This document shows positions 5,969-6,155 of a stretch of 6,155 nt of DNA, one piece after another. The position numbers and the translations under genes were made by a program. This stretch comes from an uncultured Selenomonadales bacterium (GTDB lineage Bacteria > Bacillota > Negativicutes > Selenomonadales > Selenomonadaceae). Location of the stretch: assembly GCA_946403735.1 (NCBI GenBank), contig CAMJAZ010000109.1, forward strand, positions 1 to 6,155, read 5' to 3'. Every line of letters begins with the position of its first letter. The stretch's first letter is position 1. Below the pieces are notes generated by a model. That model did no database searches, had not been told where the DNA came from, and was given only the letters and a program-made list of their open reading frames with translations.

Positions 5969-6154
5969 ATGTCCGAAATTAGACCGTGGTACTATGATTA
6001 TGTAATTAAGTATGGAATTCATAATGAAGACGGTGATCTTATTGGAATAAGCAATGAAGCGCCGCCTAATGTAAAAAAGGCATTTGAAGAAGATATGGCT
6101 AAAGAGAAAAAACTTCGTGAAGAAGCTGAAAAGGAAGGCTATTTGATTAGCTAA
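5969..6154 (+). CDS. Small charged protein of unknown function (61 aa)
   Basis: The complete 61-residue frame starts with ATG, is preceded by AGAGGAG (5951-5957, 11 nt spacing) and ends with TAA at 6152-6154, one base before the window end. Residues 6-25 are aromatic-rich and acidic (PWYYDYVIKYGI then HNEDGD). Residues 31-34 form an APPN turn, and residues 35-57 make a strongly charged stretch likely to be one helix. There are 14 acidic and 9 basic residues, and no signal peptide, membrane span or Cys. I do not recognise a family. The size, acidity, upstream palindrome and degraded neighbour resemble the first gene of a small autoregulated module such as an antitoxin gene, but the next gene is out of view and no known antitoxin motif was seen. 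The codon pattern and strong ribosome binding site make it more likely real than not. Confidence 0.65.
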   Translation: MSEIRPWYYDYVIKYGIHNEDGDLIGISNEAPPNVKKAFEEDMAKEKKLREEAEKEGYLIS

Positions 6155-6155
6155 T

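Overview
The window is AT-rich bacterial DNA with GTG and TTG starts, strong AGGAGG-type ribosome binding sites and short intergenic gaps. A Zn-finger type delta' (holB) and a lipid-linked surface-glycan module suggest a low-GC Bacillota, possibly a diderm such as the Negativicutes. That placement is an inference from style and content; there is no rRNA or other marker here.

Region 1 (1-3354, + strand) is a surface-polysaccharide module with an A-B-A' layout. A and A' are paralogous multi-spanning membrane proteins resembling GT-C (lipid-phosphate-sugar dependent) glycosyltransferases. B is a GT2 enzyme of the DPM1/GtrB type. In the usual two-step scheme the GT2 enzyme loads a sugar onto undecaprenyl phosphate on the cytoplasmic face, and a GT-C type protein passes it to a glycan outside the membrane. 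Copy A (1-1103) enters the window already begun. It is broken near 185-204 by a net 59-bp loss relative to A' that shifts the frame, and it also carries a run of eight G. Copy A' (2074-3354) is intact. Five heptamer repeats bridge the stop of B and the GTG start of A'.

Region 2 (3364-4362, + strand) holds a TetR-family regulator and a PaaI-like hotdog thioesterase. They are tightly coupled: the regulator's stop codon lies within the thioesterase's ribosome binding site. They follow A' by 9 bp and may be read through from it or from a weak promoter inside its 3' end. A bidirectional hairpin terminator at 4366-4402 closes the run.

Region 3 (4401-5414, - strand) is holB, the delta' clamp-loader subunit, converging on the same terminator and apparently with its own promoter.

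Region 4 (5415-6154) is accessory-looking. A stretch of about 350 bp reads as a decayed gene with stops and a frame change. A perfect 8-bp-arm palindrome then sits just before the ribosome binding site of a complete 61-residue charged protein of unknown function, which ends at the window edge.

The most interesting items are the A-B-A' module with one broken and one intact copy sharing patches of near-identical DNA, and the palindrome-headed small gene at the right end. No rRNA, tRNA, CRISPR array, transposase or integrase was seen.
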